DNA of 64,000 bases from Polyangium spumosum. GTDB taxonomy: Bacteria > Myxococcota_A > Polyangia > Polyangiales > Polyangiaceae. Shown here piece by piece: positions 52,992-61,795 of this stretch. The stretch is from positions 1,163,054 through 1,227,053 of the forward strand of contig NZ_WJIE01000001.1 of NCBI RefSeq assembly GCF_009649845.1, written 5' to 3'. Position numbers and translations under genes: made by a program. The notes below the pieces were generated by a model. That model saw only the letters and a list, made by a program, of their open reading frames with translations. It was not told where the DNA came from and ran no database searches. The first letter of the stretch is position 1. Each line of letters opens with the position of its first letter.

Positions 52992-54179
52992 ATGCCGGTT
53001 AGCATGCCGCGCGTGAACGCCTCGCAACGACTCCCGCCTGCGCCGACGCGCCTGTGGCGCTGGGCCGTCCTCGCCGTCGTCGTCGCCGGCCAGGCCGCGT
53101 TTCTCTTCTACCGATCGAGCAAGGAGGAAGCGCGCGCTCGTGCCATGCTCGACGCGGCGAAGACACCCGCCGATCTTCAGCCCATCGAGGACGCGGCCCC
53201 GCGCGGCGATCACGCGCCGTCGCGGCCCGGCGAGCTCGTCCTCTGGCGCGGCGAGAACCACGTCTCGGCCCTCGCGACCGACGGCGAACGTGTCTACTTC
53301 GGACAAACGTACGGCAAGCGCGTCCTCTCGGTGCCCGTCACGGGTGGTGCCGAGGTGATCCTCGGCGAGGCCTCGTTTCCGCTCGACCTCGCGCTCGGCA
53401 AGGACGCGCTCTTCGTCCTCGACAAAGGGGATTCGATGCGCGAAGGGCTCGGCGCGATCCTCGCGCTCCCGAAGGAGCCGGGCGCGGAGGCGCGCACCCT
53501 CGCGACGAAGATCGTCTGGGCCGGCGCGCTCGCGGCCTCCGACACGCACGTCTACTGGCTCGATCACGGGAGCCTCGATCGCGACTACGCGGACGGGCTC
53601 GTCGCGCGGGCGCCCGTGGGAGGTGGCCCCTCCACGCTCCTCGCGGCGGGCGAGCGCATGCCCACGGCGATCACGCTCGACGCGACGCACGTGTACTGGG
53701 GGAGAAACCTGCGCCAGGGCATGGGCGAGCTCGTACGCATGCCGCTCGCCGGGGGCCGCGTCGAGGTGCTCTCGCCGGGCCAGGGGAACATCCGGCGGAT
53801 CATCGTCGTGGGGCAGGAGGTCTACTGGGTCTCCGCGCGCGATTTCATCGGCAACGGCGCCGTGATCCGCAAGGCGCCCGTGACCGGGGGCCCCGGGCTC
53901 GACGTGCTCGAAGCGAAACACGGCATCTGCGACATGGCCCTCGACGAGGAGGCGATCTACTGGAGCGATCCTCATGGGACCGGGTCGGCGCCCTCCTCGC
54001 GCGGCCGTATCGTGAAGACCTCGCGCAAGGAGGGCGCGAGCGTCGTCCTCGCGCGTGAGCTGTCGACGCCGTGCCGCATCGCGATCGACGCGACGAGCGT
54101 CTACTTCGAGACGAGGGACGAGGCGCGCTTGAGGAAGGTGCCGAAGAGCCCTCCGGCGCCGCTGCCTTTCGAGGAGTGA
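52992..54179 (+). CDS. Membrane-anchored beta-propeller-like protein
   Basis: 395 residues from ATG 52992 (GGAT 7 bases upstream); ATGs at 52983 and 53004 are in frame. One N-terminal helix (WAVLAVVVAGQAAFLFY) anchors the protein, followed by six or so repeats built on V-Y/W-x-x-x-x-x-x-G. Examples are VYFGQTYGKRVLSVPVTGGA, VYWLDHGSLDR and VYWGRNLRQGMGELVRMPL. This is a DUF5050-like propeller pattern common in myxobacteria. No catalytic residues are apparent. The promoter must lie inside mazG, because the two genes are divergent and nearly abut. Confidence 0.75.
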   Translation: MPVSMPRVNASQRLPPAPTRLWRWAVLAVVVAGQAAFLFYRSSKEEARARAMLDAAKTPADLQPIEDAAPRGDHAPSRPGELVLWRGENHVSALATDGERVYFGQTYGKRVLSVPVTGGAEVILGEASFPLDLALGKDALFVLDKGDSMREGLGAILALPKEPGAEARTLATKIVWAGALAASDTHVYWLDHGSLDRDYADGLVARAPVGGGPSTLLAAGERMPTAITLDATHVYWGRNLRQGMGELVRMPLAGGRVEVLSPGQGNIRRIIVVGQEVYWVSARDFIGNGAVIRKAPVTGGPGLDVLEAKHGICDMALDEEAIYWSDPHGTGSAPSSRGRIVKTSRKEGASVVLARELSTPCRIAIDATSVYFETRDEARLRKVPKSPPAPLPFEE

Positions 54180-54198
54180 CGCCGGTCTCGGGATCGGC

Positions 54199-54837
54199 TC
54201 AGAGCGTCTTGGCGAGCTCGGCCGCCTTGATCACGGCCGCGTCGAGCGCCTCTTTCGCGACCTGCGGGCCCGCGAGGCCCATCGGCTCGGCGATGACCTC
54301 GTGGAACGGCCCGAGGCCCATGAGCCCGAGGATCGTCTTCAGGTAGGGCACCTGGAAATCCCAGGCCGCCGTGGGAGACCCCGGCGGATACGCGCCATCA
54401 CGCGAGACGAGCAGGACGACCGGGCGCCCGCCGAGCAGGCCCTTGAACTCGCCCTTGCTGAGCTCGAACGTGAGGCGCGCCTGCACGACGGCGTCGATCC
54501 ACCGCTTCATTTGCCAGGGGATCGACAGGTTCCACATGGGCGTGGAGATCACGACGAGGTTCGCCTGGTGGAGCTGATCGGTCCACCGGCTGAGCGCGTT
54601 CCAGCGCGCGGCCATCTCCTCGTCGAGGTTGCCCTCGCCGTAGAGCATCTCGAACTTGGTCTGGACGTCCCACTCGTCCCAGGCCGGCAGCTTCTCCGCG
54701 TCTCGCACGAGATCGACCTCGATGCGGGACGCGTCGGGGTTCTTCTCGAGATATGCGCTGAAAAACGCGTTACGAAGCTTGCGCGTCCGCGAGCGCTCGG
54801 CCCGCGGAAGCGCGAACAAGTCCAGCACGATCCCCAT
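54199..54837 (-). CDS. FMN-dependent NADH:quinone oxidoreductase/azoreductase (AzoR-like)
   Basis: 212 residues with a flavodoxin-like fold. STPMWNLSIPWQMKRWID is the FMN-phosphate/ring block of AzoR, and LVSRDGAYPPGSPTAAWDF and LGLMGLGPFHEV are the later conserved parts. The N-terminus (MGIVLDLFALPRAERSRTRKLRNAF) keeps the S-x-T/S-R-x-L pattern of the FMN loop. It reduces quinones and azo compounds with NADH, usually as detoxification. Gene 54880-55485 follows on the same strand, 42 bases upstream of this start. Confidence 0.88.
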   Translation of the reverse strand: MGIVLDLFALPRAERSRTRKLRNAFFSAYLEKNPDASRIEVDLVRDAEKLPAWDEWDVQTKFEMLYGEGNLDEEMAARWNALSRWTDQLHQANLVVISTPMWNLSIPWQMKRWIDAVVQARLTFELSKGEFKGLLGGRPVVLLVSRDGAYPPGSPTAAWDFQVPYLKTILGLMGLGPFHEVIAEPMGLAGPQVAKEALDAAVIKAAELAKTL

Positions 54838-54879
54838 GACGTTTTTCTCTTCCCCTTGTTCGCGACCCGAGCCCGACGT

Positions 54880-55485
54880 TCAGGCGACGGCTGCCCACTC
54901 GACGTCGAACTCGAGCTGCGATCCCTGCGCCCCCGAAGTGCTGCGGAGCCCTCGCGCGAGGTTGCGGACGCCGGCGAGCAGCGGCTCGTTCGACGTCGAC
55001 AGCCACGCGCCCCCGATCGCGACCTGACCATCGATGTGCACGCGGAAGCTCACCTTCTCGCGCGCGGCCGAGATCTCGAACGTCCCGGCGCCGCGCGTGA
55101 GCGCGAAGCGGGCCAGGTCCGAGACGGCCGACTGCAAGAGCATCCCCCGGTTCCACTCCATCCCGAGGTAGACGCAGAGGTAGCGGACGTAGTTGCGCAG
55201 CGTGATCACCGAGATGTCGTCCTTCACGACGATCGTCTTCATCGGCTTGGGCACCGCGCCCATCTCGCGGAGCAGCTTGCGCTCGAGCTCGGTGGCCTCT
55301 TCCACGCTGAGCTCCCGGAGGTTACGCACGAGGAAGCTGATCAGGCTCGCCTTGCCTTCGGAATCCAGCGCGTCGACGTCCTTGTCGGCACGCGCTCCCA
55401 GTACCTCCACCGCGGCATCGAGGGACGAACCATCGACGTACTTCGTCGCTACTCGCCGCGCCGCCTGGGAAAAGCTCACACCCAT
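54880..55485 (-). CDS. RsbT-like degenerate histidine-kinase-fold protein
   Basis: 201 residues. The first 90 residues are helical and unrecognised. The second half, from DDISVITLRNYVRYLC on, follows the RsbT/SpoIIAB-type HATPase_c_2 pattern: a long helix, then SAVSDLARFALTRGAGT, which aligns with the N-box SELARNALKYAGGG, and strands to the end. The invariant Asn of the N-box is Phe here and I see no clear G1 glycine box, so ATP binding may be lost. It may be a scaffold or anti-sigma/anti-anti-sigma network component. Fold assignment is by pattern and moderately sure. Confidence 0.6.
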   Translation of the reverse strand: MGVSFSQAARRVATKYVDGSSLDAAVEVLGARADKDVDALDSEGKASLISFLVRNLRELSVEEATELERKLLREMGAVPKPMKTIVVKDDISVITLRNYVRYLCVYLGMEWNRGMLLQSAVSDLARFALTRGAGTFEISAAREKVSFRVHIDGQVAIGGAWLSTSNEPLLAGVRNLARGLRSTSGAQGSQLEFDVEWAAVA

Positions 55486-55680
55486 GGTGCACTCCCTAGG
55501 TCCGTTCTATTCGGGATTCATCGACGTTACGACACTTTCCACCGACCGTAAAGCAAACGGCCCCGTGGGTCCGTCGTGGCCGTTTCGGCGGCCGATCCAG
55601 GGCCTTCGACGATGTCCTGACGGCATCTCTTGTTCGCTCCCTTGCCGCTACGTCTCGCGCGCACTAACCACGTCGGCATC

Positions 55681-56868
<1,188 letters not shown>

Positions 56869-56916
56869 TTTCCGGCTCTTGACGTCCCGCGACGACACGC
56901 GCACATCGCTGGGACC

Positions 56917-58311
56917 GTGTTCGACAAGATCCTCATCGCCAACCGCGGCGAGATCGCCTGCCGCATCGCCCGCACCTGCAAACGCCTCGGGATCCCCGTC
57001 GTCGCCGTCTACTCGGACGCCGACGCGAACGCCCCGCACGTCCGCATGGCCGACGAGGCCGTGCGGATCGGGCCGCCGCCCGTCAAGGACAGCTACCTCG
57101 TGATGGACGCGATCATCGCGGCGGCCAGGCAGACCGGCGCGCGCGCGATCCACCCGGGATACGGCCTGCTCAGCGAGAAGGAGGCGTTTTGCCGCGCGGT
57201 GAACGACGCCGGTATCGTCTTCATCGGCCCGCGCCCCGAGGCGCTCGACGCCTTCGGCGACAAGATCAAGGCGCGCGAGGTGGCCAAGCGCGCCTCTGTC
57301 TCGCCACCCCCCGGCACCGACGGGCCCATCACGGCCGACGACGTCGAGCTCGCCACGCGCGAGGCCGAGCGGATCGGCCTGCCGATCCTGGTGAAGGCCG
57401 CGGGCGGCGGCGGCGGCATCGGCATGCAGATCGTCGAGGATCTGGCGAAGCTGCCGCGCGCGCTCCAGGCATGCTCGGATCGTGGCAAGAGCGCGTTCGG
57501 CGACGCGCGCGTCTACCTCGAGCGGTACCTGCGCGCGCCCAAGCACATCGAGGTGCAGGTCCTGGCCGACACGCACGGCAACGTGGTCGCGCTCGGCGAG
57601 CGCGAGTGCAGCGTGCAGCGCCGCCACCAGAAGATCGTCGAGGAGAGCCCATCGCCGGCCCCGTTTTTCCAGGGCGAAGCGGGCGAGGCCAAGCGGAGGG
57701 ACCTCTTCGAGCAAGCCAAGCGCATCGTGCAGAGCGTGGGCTACGTCGGCGCCGGCACGGTCGAGTTCGTCGCCTCGGGCGACGGCGACATCTTCTTCCT
57801 CGAGGTCAACGCGCGGCTCCAGGTCGAGCACTGCGTGACCGAGATGGTGTGGGGGATCGACCTCGTGGAGCAGCAGATCCGCGTCGCCGCGGGCGAGCGA
57901 CTCGCGCCCGAGGTGCTCGCGGCCGAGCCGCGTGGTCATTCGATCGAGGCCCGCGTCTACGCCGAGGATCCCGCGAAGAAGTTCGCCCCGCAGCCCGGCC
58001 GCATCGAGAAGCTCGTCTGGGCCCCGTCGGGCGGGGATCTGCGGATCGAGACCGGGGTCGAGCAGGGCTCGGAGGTCACGCCCTTCTACGATCCGATGAT
58101 CGCGAAGGTCGTCGCGTCCGGGCGCAGCCGCGCCGAGGCGATCGCGAGGCTCGACGAGGCGCTCGCCCTGACCCAGCTCGAGCTCGTGGGGCCCGCCGGT
58201 CCGGCCGCGACCAACCTGCCCTTCCTGCGCCGGGTCCTCGCCGCCGAGGCCTTCGAGAGTGGACGGTACGACACGCTCTTCGCGGAGGCGCTCGCGAAAG
58301 AGAAGCGGTGA
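56917..58311 (+). CDS. accC: Biotin carboxylase (acetyl-/propionyl-CoA carboxylase subunit)
   Basis: Carboxylates the biotin of BCCP using ATP and bicarbonate. 464 residues from GTG 56917 (MFDKILIANRGEIACRIART). It has the ATP-grasp glycine loop KAAGGGGGIGM, the metal-binding ECSVQRRHQKIVEE, and EVNARLQVEHCVTEMV. The last block has EVNA where most AccC have EMNT. No biotin-carrier gene is adjacent. It may serve acetyl-CoA or propionyl-CoA carboxylase; the symbol reflects the enzyme family. The next gene starts 16 bases downstream, so the pair is probably co-transcribed. Confidence 0.93.
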   Translation: MFDKILIANRGEIACRIARTCKRLGIPVVAVYSDADANAPHVRMADEAVRIGPPPVKDSYLVMDAIIAAARQTGARAIHPGYGLLSEKEAFCRAVNDAGIVFIGPRPEALDAFGDKIKAREVAKRASVSPPPGTDGPITADDVELATREAERIGLPILVKAAGGGGGIGMQIVEDLAKLPRALQACSDRGKSAFGDARVYLERYLRAPKHIEVQVLADTHGNVVALGERECSVQRRHQKIVEESPSPAPFFQGEAGEAKRRDLFEQAKRIVQSVGYVGAGTVEFVASGDGDIFFLEVNARLQVEHCVTEMVWGIDLVEQQIRVAAGERLAPEVLAAEPRGHSIEARVYAEDPAKKFAPQPGRIEKLVWAPSGGDLRIETGVEQGSEVTPFYDPMIAKVVASGRSRAEAIARLDEALALTQLELVGPAGPAATNLPFLRRVLAAEAFESGRYDTLFAEALAKEKR

Positions 58312-58327
58312 TACAACTCCGGTCACG

Positions 58328-60130
58328 ATGACCGACCTCCTCGAACGCGCGAAGCGCTGGCTCGAAGCCGACCCCGATCCCGACACCCGCAAAGAGCTCG
58401 GCCGCCTCCTCGATCTCGCCTCGTCCGACGAGGATCCGTCGCAGCAGGCGAGGGCGCTGGGTGAGCTCGGCGAGCGCTTCGCGGGCCCGCTCGAGTTCGG
58501 CACCGCGGGGCTGCGAGGCGTCATCGGCGCGGGCGAGACCCGCATGAACCGCGCGGTCGTCTTGCGCACGACGATCGGGCTCGCGCGTTACCTCCTCTCG
58601 ACCGACGAGGCTTCCGCGCGCGCGCGGGGCGTGGTGATCGGCTACGACGGCCGACGGATGAGCCGCGCCTTCGCCGAGGACACCGCGTGCGTGCTCGCCG
58701 CGGCCGGCGTCCGGGCGATCCTCTCGCCGGTCCCCTGCCCCACGCCCGTCACGGCGTACGCGGTGAAGGAGCTCGGCGCGGTCGCGGGCGTCATGATCAC
58801 GGCCAGCCACAACCCGCCCGAGTACAACGGCTACAAGGTCTACTGGGGCAACGGCGCGCAGATCATCCCGCCGCACGACAAGGGCATCGCGGCCGCGATC
58901 GACGCCTCGCCGGCGGCGAAAGACGTGCCGCGGATGGACCTCGACGCGGCGCGCGGAAAGGACCTCGTTCGTTCGTTCCCGAACGATCTCGACGAAAAAT
59001 ACCTCGCCGCGATCGCCGCGCTCTCCGTGCGAGGTGACGGCGATCGTTCCCTCTCGATCGTGTACACGCCGCTGCACGGCGTGGGGAACCGGCACGTGCG
59101 GGCGGCGCTCGCGGCCGCGGGGTTCTCCCGGGTCACGAGCGTGCCCGAGCAAGCCGAGCCGGACGGCGCGTTCCCGACCGTCGCCTTCCCGAACCCCGAG
59201 GAGAAGGGCGCGATGGATCTCTCCTTCGCGCTCGCCGAACGCGAGGCCGCGTCGCTCATCCTCGCCAACGATCCCGACGTCGACAGACTCGCCGTCGCGT
59301 TGCGCCGCCCCGAGGGCGGTTACGTGCAGCTCACGGGCAACCAGGTGGGCACGCTGCTCGGCCATTACCTGCTCACGCGCACGCCGGCCTGCCTTTCCGA
59401 GGACGTCCCCGTCGAGGACGCGGGGAAAAAACTCGTGATCGCGTCGATCGTCTCGTCGCCGATGCTCGGCGCGATCGCGCGCGCTCTCGGGGTCCGGTAC
59501 GAGGAGACGCTGACGGGCTTCAAGTGGATCGCCAACCGCGCGATGGATCTCGAGCGCGCCGAGGGCCTCTCGTTCGTCTTCGGGTACGAGGAGGCGCTCG
59601 GGTACACCGTCGGCACGCTCGTGCGCGACAAGGACGGCATCGGCGCGGCCCTGCTCTTCGCCGAGCTCGCGAGCGTGCTCGCGGCCGGCGGCAAGAGCGT
59701 GCTCGACGAGCTCGAGGCCCTCTCGCGTCGGTATGGCCTCTACGCGAGCGGCCAGCGCTCGGTGACCTTGCCCGGCACCGAGGGGCTCGCGCAGATCCAG
59801 GCCGCGATGGATCGGCTGCGCGCGTCGCGGCCTTCACGCATCGGCGCGCTCTCCGTGCTCGCACAATCGGATTTCCAGGCGCAGGTCCGGACATACCCGG
59901 ACGGCCGCGCCGAGCCGCTCACGCTCCCGAAGAGCAACATGATCGCGCTCGATCTCGAGGGCGGCAGCCGCATCATCGCGCGGCCGAGCGGGACGGAGCC
60001 GAAGATCAAGTTCTACTTCGACATCCGCGAGCCCATCACGCCGGGCGAGGCCGTCTCGGCGGCCGAGGCGCGGGCGAAGGCGCGTTTGGCCGAGCTCGAA
60101 GAAGCGCTCTCCGCAGTCGTCGGGGTTTGA
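58328..60130 (+). CDS. Phosphoglucomutase/phosphomannomutase (alpha-D-phosphohexomutase)
   Basis: 600 residues from ATG 58328. The active-site Ser is in ITASHNPPEYNGYK, the metal-binding loop is DPDVDRLAVA, the sugar-binding loop is GYEEALGYT, and the phosphate-binding loop is ARPSGTEPKIKFYF. At 600 residues it matches the longer PGM2/PgcA-like branch rather than the 450-residue AlgC type. It provides glucose-1-phosphate or mannose-1-phosphate for glycogen and surface sugars. A palindrome at 60143-60160 separates it from the convergent regulator gene. Confidence 0.93.
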   Translation: MTDLLERAKRWLEADPDPDTRKELGRLLDLASSDEDPSQQARALGELGERFAGPLEFGTAGLRGVIGAGETRMNRAVVLRTTIGLARYLLSTDEASARARGVVIGYDGRRMSRAFAEDTACVLAAAGVRAILSPVPCPTPVTAYAVKELGAVAGVMITASHNPPEYNGYKVYWGNGAQIIPPHDKGIAAAIDASPAAKDVPRMDLDAARGKDLVRSFPNDLDEKYLAAIAALSVRGDGDRSLSIVYTPLHGVGNRHVRAALAAAGFSRVTSVPEQAEPDGAFPTVAFPNPEEKGAMDLSFALAEREAASLILANDPDVDRLAVALRRPEGGYVQLTGNQVGTLLGHYLLTRTPACLSEDVPVEDAGKKLVIASIVSSPMLGAIARALGVRYEETLTGFKWIANRAMDLERAEGLSFVFGYEEALGYTVGTLVRDKDGIGAALLFAELASVLAAGGKSVLDELEALSRRYGLYASGQRSVTLPGTEGLAQIQAAMDRLRASRPSRIGALSVLAQSDFQAQVRTYPDGRAEPLTLPKSNMIALDLEGGSRIIARPSGTEPKIKFYFDIREPITPGEAVSAAEARAKARLAELEEALSAVVGV

Positions 60131-60142
60131 CGCACTTCAGGA

Positions 60143-60160
60143 AGCGCTTCACGAAGCGCT
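60143..60160. terminator. Bidirectional hairpin between phosphohexomutase and RamB-like regulator
   Basis: AGCGCTT (60143-60149) and AAGCGCT (60154-60160) with loop CACG form a perfect 7-bp stem in the 34-base gap between two convergent genes. It probably ends transcripts from both sides. Confidence 0.65.
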
Positions 60161-60164
60161 CCCC

Positions 60165-61595
60165 TCACCGCTTCGGCGTGGGCCCGAAGAAGCTCACGCC
60201 GCGCATGTTCTCATCGATCCGGAGCGGGTGCTGCATCGGCGGGAAGACGCGCTGCTCGCAGTCGTGGTGCTCGCAGAGCCTGCACGTCACGCCCACGGGG
60301 ACGAGCGCCTCGTTGCTCTCCACGTCCACGCCGTCCGAGTAGACGAGCTCTCTCGCGAACCTCGCCTCGCAGCCGATGCTCACCGAGAGCATCGAGTGCG
60401 GCGCGTGGTATCCGCCGCGATCGTTGCGCACGGTCCGCGCGACGCAGAAATACCTGGTCCCGTCGGTCATGCGGGAGAGCTGCACCCGGATCATCCCCGG
60501 CGTCAGGAACGCCGTGTGCACGGCCCAGCGCGGGCAGGCGCCGTTGAAGCGCGCGAAGCGGATCCCCGAGCCGCTGAAGCGCTTGGAGATGTTGCCGGCG
60601 ATGTCGATCCGCAAAAAATGGAACGGCACGCCCTCGGCGCCGGGCCGGCGCAGCGTCGTGAGGCGGTGACAGACCTGCTCGAAGCTCGTGCCGAAGCGGT
60701 GCGCCAGGAGCTCGATGTCGTACCGCTCGGCGCGGGCGGCCTCGAAAAAAGGCCCGTACGGCATGAGCAGCGCGGCGGCGAAATAGTTCGCCATCGCCAC
60801 GCGGGCGAGCGCGCGCGACTCCGGCGTGGACAGGCCGCTCTCGCCTTCGAGCAGCCTGTCGATCGTGTCGCTCGCCGAGAGCAGGCCGATCTGGTGGGCG
60901 AGCTGGAAGCGCCGGCTGCGCGGGGGTAAGAGCTCCGACAGGCTGAGGCGCCGCGCCTCGCGATCGTAGCGGCGCATCGCCTTGCGTTCGTCGGCGACGT
61001 GGAGCAGCCGCACCTCGACCCCGTGCTCCTTTTCGAGGTATCGGACGAGCGATCGGTAGACGTCGTCCGTGTCGAGCCTGCCGCCGGCGCGCACCTCGTC
61101 GGCCGCGTCCTCGAGCGTGGGGAAGTGGTTCATGTGCCGCTGGATGAGGTCGCTGACCTCCTCGGTCGGCAAGCGCGTGGCCTCCACGCCGCCTCCGCCC
61201 TCGAGCCGCTCCGACAATGTCTCGGCCGACTCTCGGGTGTCGCGATAGGCGCGATAAAGCGCGAGGACGGCCTTCGCGAGCACGGGTGAGCTCGCGGCGA
61301 GCTCCTTCAGATCACCCGTCGTCACGCCGTGGTTGTCGAAGAGCGGATCGCCGAAGGCCTCGCGCAGATCCGAGACGATCGAGGCGTCTCCGCCGGTGCC
61401 GAACGTGGACAGATCCAGCTCGAAGAGCTGCGCCAGCTTGATGAGCATCGGCGCCGTGAGCGGGCGCCGGTTGTTCTCGATCAGGTTGAGGTAGCTCGGG
61501 GAGATCCCCAGCCGCTCGGCGAGTTGCCCTTGCGTCATGCTTTCGCGTCGACGCAGCGCCCTCACCTTTCCACCCAGCATTGTATTTTCAGCCAT
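60165..61595 (-). CDS. RamB/ScfR-type XRE regulator (HTH + ImmA/IrrE-like + DUF2083)
   Basis: 476 residues from ATG 61595 (MAENTMLGGKVRALRRRES); ATG 61580 is an alternative. An N-terminal XRE helix-turn-helix (LAERLGISPSYLNLIENNRR) is followed by a long middle domain and an IrrE-like region lacking its zinc motif (FQLAHQIGLL, where HExxH would be). The C-terminal DUF2083 part contains CRLCEHHDCEQRVFPP. This is the architecture of regulators of acetate/short-chain acyl-CoA metabolism such as RamB and ScfR. It is divergent from aceB, and overlapping repeats in the shared region make autoregulation and aceBA control likely. Confidence 0.88.
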   Translation of the reverse strand: MAENTMLGGKVRALRRRESMTQGQLAERLGISPSYLNLIENNRRPLTAPMLIKLAQLFELDLSTFGTGGDASIVSDLREAFGDPLFDNHGVTTGDLKELAASSPVLAKAVLALYRAYRDTRESAETLSERLEGGGGVEATRLPTEEVSDLIQRHMNHFPTLEDAADEVRAGGRLDTDDVYRSLVRYLEKEHGVEVRLLHVADERKAMRRYDREARRLSLSELLPPRSRRFQLAHQIGLLSASDTIDRLLEGESGLSTPESRALARVAMANYFAAALLMPYGPFFEAARAERYDIELLAHRFGTSFEQVCHRLTTLRRPGAEGVPFHFLRIDIAGNISKRFSGSGIRFARFNGACPRWAVHTAFLTPGMIRVQLSRMTDGTRYFCVARTVRNDRGGYHAPHSMLSVSIGCEARFARELVYSDGVDVESNEALVPVGVTCRLCEHHDCEQRVFPPMQHPLRIDENMRGVSFFGPTPKR

Positions 61596-61632
61596 GGCGC
61601 AAAGCAGCGGAGCTCTTGCGGTTGGTTTGGTG

Positions 61633-61666
61633 ACCGTCAACGGTAGTTTACAATCTTTACAACCGT
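61633..61666. promoter_or_regulatory. Repeat-rich operator candidate between the RamB-like gene and aceB
   Basis: ACCGT-CA-ACGGT (61633-61644) is followed by TTTACAA-TC-TTTACAA (61647-61662), an exact direct repeat, and by ACCGT (61662-61666), which closes a second inverted ACGGT...ACCGT pair. The TTTACAA half-sites resemble the TTTGCAAA-type sites of RamB/ScfR regulators. They overlap a possible minus-strand -10 (TGTAAA, 61652-61647) with TTGCAG (61674-61669) 16 bases upstream, which would let the protein repress its own gene. Binding itself is inferred. Confidence 0.6.
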
Positions 61667-61724
61667 GACTGCAAGTCAAACGTGGCGACCACACATACGT
61701 AACACCATGAATTTCTTTCGTTCA

Positions 61725-61753
61725 TTGACGACCGGCGGCAAACCCCAAATAGT
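61725..61753 (+). promoter_or_regulatory. Sigma-70-type promoter for aceB
   Basis: TTGACG (61725-61730), 17 bases, AATAGT (61748-61753; 4 of 6 match to TATAAT). Transcription would start near 61760, about 35 bases before the aceB ATG. It lies downstream of the RamB-like operator candidate, so a bound regulator would sit upstream of the -35. Confidence 0.6.
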
Positions 61754-61795
61754 TCGGATGTCACGACGCGTAGCGTTGGACGCGGAGCGTTGACC

